Assembly: GCA_037444825.1 (NCBI GenBank)
Contig: JBBILR010000013.1
Coordinates: 6,460 to 70,459 of the forward strand
Source: JBFLVU01 sp037444825
Lineage (GTDB): Bacteria > Acidobacteriota > UBA4820 > DSQY01
Direction of reading: 5' to 3'
Length of the DNA: 64,000 bases
Shown here in pieces: positions 61,955-64,000 of the stretch (position 1 is its first letter; each line of letters starts with the position of its first letter). The notes under the pieces are model-generated. The model was not told the DNA's origin and did not search any database. It saw nothing but the letters and a program-made list of their open reading frames with translations. The position numbers and the translations under genes are program-made.

Positions 61955-64000
61955 ATGAGGGGATCCGCCGTCGCGTGGGGTTTCGTTCTGGGTATCCTTG
62001 CGGTCGTCTTCCCGGCGCAGGGCCGCGGGCCGGTTCCGCCCTCGCCCCCGGCTTACGCCCCGGTGGCGGCCTCGGGCCAGCACCTGGCCCCAAGGGGAGG
62101 ACGGGCCCGCCTTCCGGCCCGGACCGTACCGGGGGGCGCCGGGGTCTTCTTTTCCGCCGCGCCGGGCGTGTCCCCGGGGGCGGCGGACCCGGTGGGGCTG
62201 CAGATCCAAAAGAGCTGGAACGCCGGCCGCGGCGCCTGGGACTTGGTCCTCTCCTGGAGCGGGGGGACGGCGCCGTACCGGGTGTCGAAGAGCGAAGACC
62301 CCTCCTTCCAGCGGGCCCCCCGGACGGCGGCGGAGGGGCTTTCCGATTCGGCCCTCTTCCTTTCGGAGGACCCCGCCTCGTCCTTGGAGTGCTTCGCGGT
62401 GACCGACGCCGACGGGGTGAGCCCGGCGGCGGAGGCCCTGGGGTACGACCCCTATCCGCGGCCCGAGCCGCCCGTCCTTTCGGCCAACGGGCTCTGGTGG
62501 GGGGATACGGTGACCCTCCAGAGCCGGTACCTGGACCTGCTTCCCCAAGGGAACCTGCTCTCCTTCGGGGCCCGCACCCAGGCCGCCGCGTCGGTGGTGG
62601 ACGGGGGCGACGGGTTCGCCGCGGCGGCGACCTTCCAGATCCCTGACGACGCTCGGGGGGCGTGGGCCTTCGTGACCGCCCACGGCCTGGCGCCGGAAGA
62701 GGCGCCCTTCCTGTCCCTGTATCCACGGGGTCTTCCGGACTACCCCGGCCTGCGGGCGGTGGTCTACGCGCCGCAGACGGGGCACGTGTGGGTGGCCGCC
62801 GACGGCAGGGTGGACGAGGTGGACCTCTTTCTCCACGACCCGGTGGTGGTCCGCTCCTTCACCGGCTACGCCAGGCCGTACCTCTCCCGCGTCACCACCG
62901 CCGGGACCCTCCTCGTGGTGGACGGGGTTTCGGGGGTGTCCCAGGTGGACGAGATCGACGTGACCACGGGGGCCGTGACGAAGTACGCCGACACCCATGC
63001 CGGCTCCTTCACGCGCAACGTGCTGCCCGTGGGCATCGCCGTGGACCCCGACGGGAGCGCCTGCTACCTGGCCGACGCCTCCTACGGGGCGGGGGCGAGC
63101 CGCCTCGTGAAGATCCCCCGGAACAACGCGACGGCCATCCGCGACGGCTACGGCAACTGGACCCAGTGGACCTTCCCCGACCCCTGCGGCATCGAGGTAG
63201 GCCTGGGCCACGTAGTGCGGGCGGGCTCCGCGGCGTCCTGGATCGGGTACTGCCCCGACGCCACCCACACCTACCTGGACGCCTACACGGAGGCGGTTCC
63301 GAAGAGCCTGGAGGTGGACCGGGAGGCCTCCCTCCTCACCTACGACCGGTACTACTACTCCGACGTGCCCGCCTGCATGGCCTACAACCGGAACGCGCTG
63401 GCAAACGGCCCGCAAAGCTACGAGGCGCGGCACCTGGGGGCGACGGTGTTCGGCGACCTGGGCCGCCTGGACATTCAAGGCCTCTGGGCCTACGCGGTGG
63501 ACCTGGATGCCCCCCAGCGGGTGATCCTGAACAACGCCGGGCAGACCTACCCCTACCCCTCGTCGCGGCAAGTGGCCGACGGGGTGATGGAGCTTCGGGC
63601 GCGGGGCTGGAACGGCATGAAGCTGCAGCTGGAGGTGGTCGACCCGCCGGATTTCTCCCCCTACGTCCCGTGGGGGAGCTGGACGCCCAAAGGGAGGAAG
63701 ACCGCCGCGCTTCCTTACATCGCCAACGACAACGAAGTCTGGGCCGATTCCACGATCCCCGAAACCGCCTGGGGGCTTTCGGCGTACAGCACGGGCCCGT
63801 GGAGTCCGACCCTCCAGGTGACGCCCTCGGGGGACCACACGGCGGTCTTTTACCTGAAGATGCCTCCCCGCTACGCCGGCGACAACGTCCGCATCGCCGT
63901 GAAGAAGGTGGACCCCAAGACCAACCAGGTGGTCCCCGACGAACTTTGCTCCCTCTCCCCCGTCCTCACCTCCTGGAAGCGGGTCTTCGTCGAGAGGGAC
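61955..64000 (+). CDS. Large secreted protein, incomplete at the window end
   Basis: An open reading frame of at least 682 codons, with no stop before the window ends. ATG 61955 follows GCGGAGGG and the first 22 residues (MRGSAVAWGFVLGILAVVF, then PAQG) form a signal peptide. The next 60 residues are Pro/Gly/Ala-rich. Around residues 85-145 is a beta-sandwich-like segment (DLVLSWSGGTAPYRVSKSED) like a fibronectin-type domain. From about residue 265 come propeller-like repeats (TGHVWVAADGRVDEVDLF, GIAVDPDGSACYLADASYG) followed by more beta-rich sequence. The function is unknown; it may be a surface or exported protein. It is absent from the complete-ORF lists because its end is outside. Confidence 0.75.
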   Translation, partial: MRGSAVAWGFVLGILAVVFPAQGRGPVPPSPPAYAPVAASGQHLAPRGGRARLPARTVPGGAGVFFSAAPGVSPGAADPVGLQIQKSWNAGRGAWDLVLSWSGGTAPYRVSKSEDPSFQRAPRTAAEGLSDSALFLSEDPASSLECFAVTDADGVSPAAEALGYDPYPRPEPPVLSANGLWWGDTVTLQSRYLDLLPQGNLLSFGARTQAAASVVDGGDGFAAAATFQIPDDARGAWAFVTAHGLAPEEAPFLSLYPRGLPDYPGLRAVVYAPQTGHVWVAADGRVDEVDLFLHDPVVVRSFTGYARPYLSRVTTAGTLLVVDGVSGVSQVDEIDVTTGAVTKYADTHAGSFTRNVLPVGIAVDPDGSACYLADASYGAGASRLVKIPRNNATAIRDGYGNWTQWTFPDPCGIEVGLGHVVRAGSAASWIGYCPDATHTYLDAYTEAVPKSLEVDREASLLTYDRYYYSDVPACMAYNRNALANGPQSYEARHLGATVFGDLGRLDIQGLWAYAVDLDAPQRVILNNAGQTYPYPSSRQVADGVMELRARGWNGMKLQLEVVDPPDFSPYVPWGSWTPKGRKTAALPYIANDNEVWADSTIPETAWGLSAYSTGPWSPTLQVTPSGDHTAVFYLKMPPRYAGDNVRIAVKKVDPKTNQVVPDELCSLSPVLTSWKRVFVERD

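Overview
This window is about 70% GC, with G/C in nearly every third codon position, and is densely packed with bacterial housekeeping genes. The organism is Gram-negative: it carries the whole Kdo branch of LPS synthesis (kdsA, kdsD, kdsC), lapA/lapB, a FadL-type outer-membrane porin, a PilT motor, periplasmic signal peptides and a c-type cytochrome. Succinate dehydrogenase (sdhACDB order here), fumarase C and the cytochrome point to a respiring cell. The gene combination (EF-G2 type GTPase, SPFH/zinc-ribbon protein, long TPR proteins, no phage or IS elements) fits an Acidobacteriota-like lineage, or another deep GC-rich Gram-negative phylum; this placement is inference, because no 16S gene is present.

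Layout. 1-7.2 kb: an uncharacterised protein, a PilZ protein, an SDR, then fumC-lipA-moeA-mscS-membrane protein, partly joined by ATGA overlaps. 7.2-8.6 kb: a secreted dienelactone-hydrolase-like protein and the initiator tRNA on the minus strand. 8.6-16 kb: a small cytochrome c, rnpB (minus), an M23 peptidase, secA, a DUF5343-like protein, and an SPFH/zinc-ribbon pair. 16-16.35 kb: an unusually AT-rich convergent gap holding a 12-bp-period array of DnaA-box-like sites. 16.35-26.2 kb: one long minus-strand run pyrG-kdsA-kdsD-kdsC-lapA-lapB-DUF721-nadC-birA-coaX-unknown-prmA. 26.2-30.2 kb: a promoter region, an HD-GYP protein with a degenerate receiver, PilT, and a zinc-finger/response regulator. 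30.3-38.2 kb: EF-G2, then rpsP-rimM-trmD-rplS-rnhB and a 1044-residue TPR protein. 38.2-39.5 kb: prmC and dCMP deaminase (minus). 39.7-43.2 kb: the sdh operon. 43.4-48.2 kb: FadL, GDSL hydrolase, SDR, geranylgeranyl-reductase-like flavoprotein. 48.2-51.3 kb: four minus-strand genes (hemolysin III, GNAT, cupin, CNNM/CBS). 51.4-52.5 kb: bacterioferritin and a Spy-like protein. 52.7-61.8 kb: pheS-pheT-coiled coil-zapA-rny-ymdB-cvpA-NifX-like-tkt. The window ends inside a large secreted protein.

How the genes work together. The minus-strand superoperon joins CTP supply (pyrG; CTP activates Kdo), Kdo synthesis, LPS quality control (LapAB) and cofactor synthesis (NAD, biotin attachment, CoA). The translation block groups ribosomal proteins with tRNA modification and an elongation-factor paralogue. 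Good sigma-70-type promoters with 17 or 18 bp spacers can be read upstream of the initiator tRNA, rnpB, the cytochrome, the M23 peptidase, HD-GYP, EF-G2, rpsP, sdh, pheS and the last gene.

Most notable oddities: an RNase Y homologue whose HD motif and flanking catalytic signatures are altered; a PheT lacking the EMAP/Myf-like tRNA-binding domain; a CX3CH third heme site in the cytochrome; an HD-GYP protein with no phosphoacceptor Asp; and the DnaA-box-like array in the gap at 16 kb.
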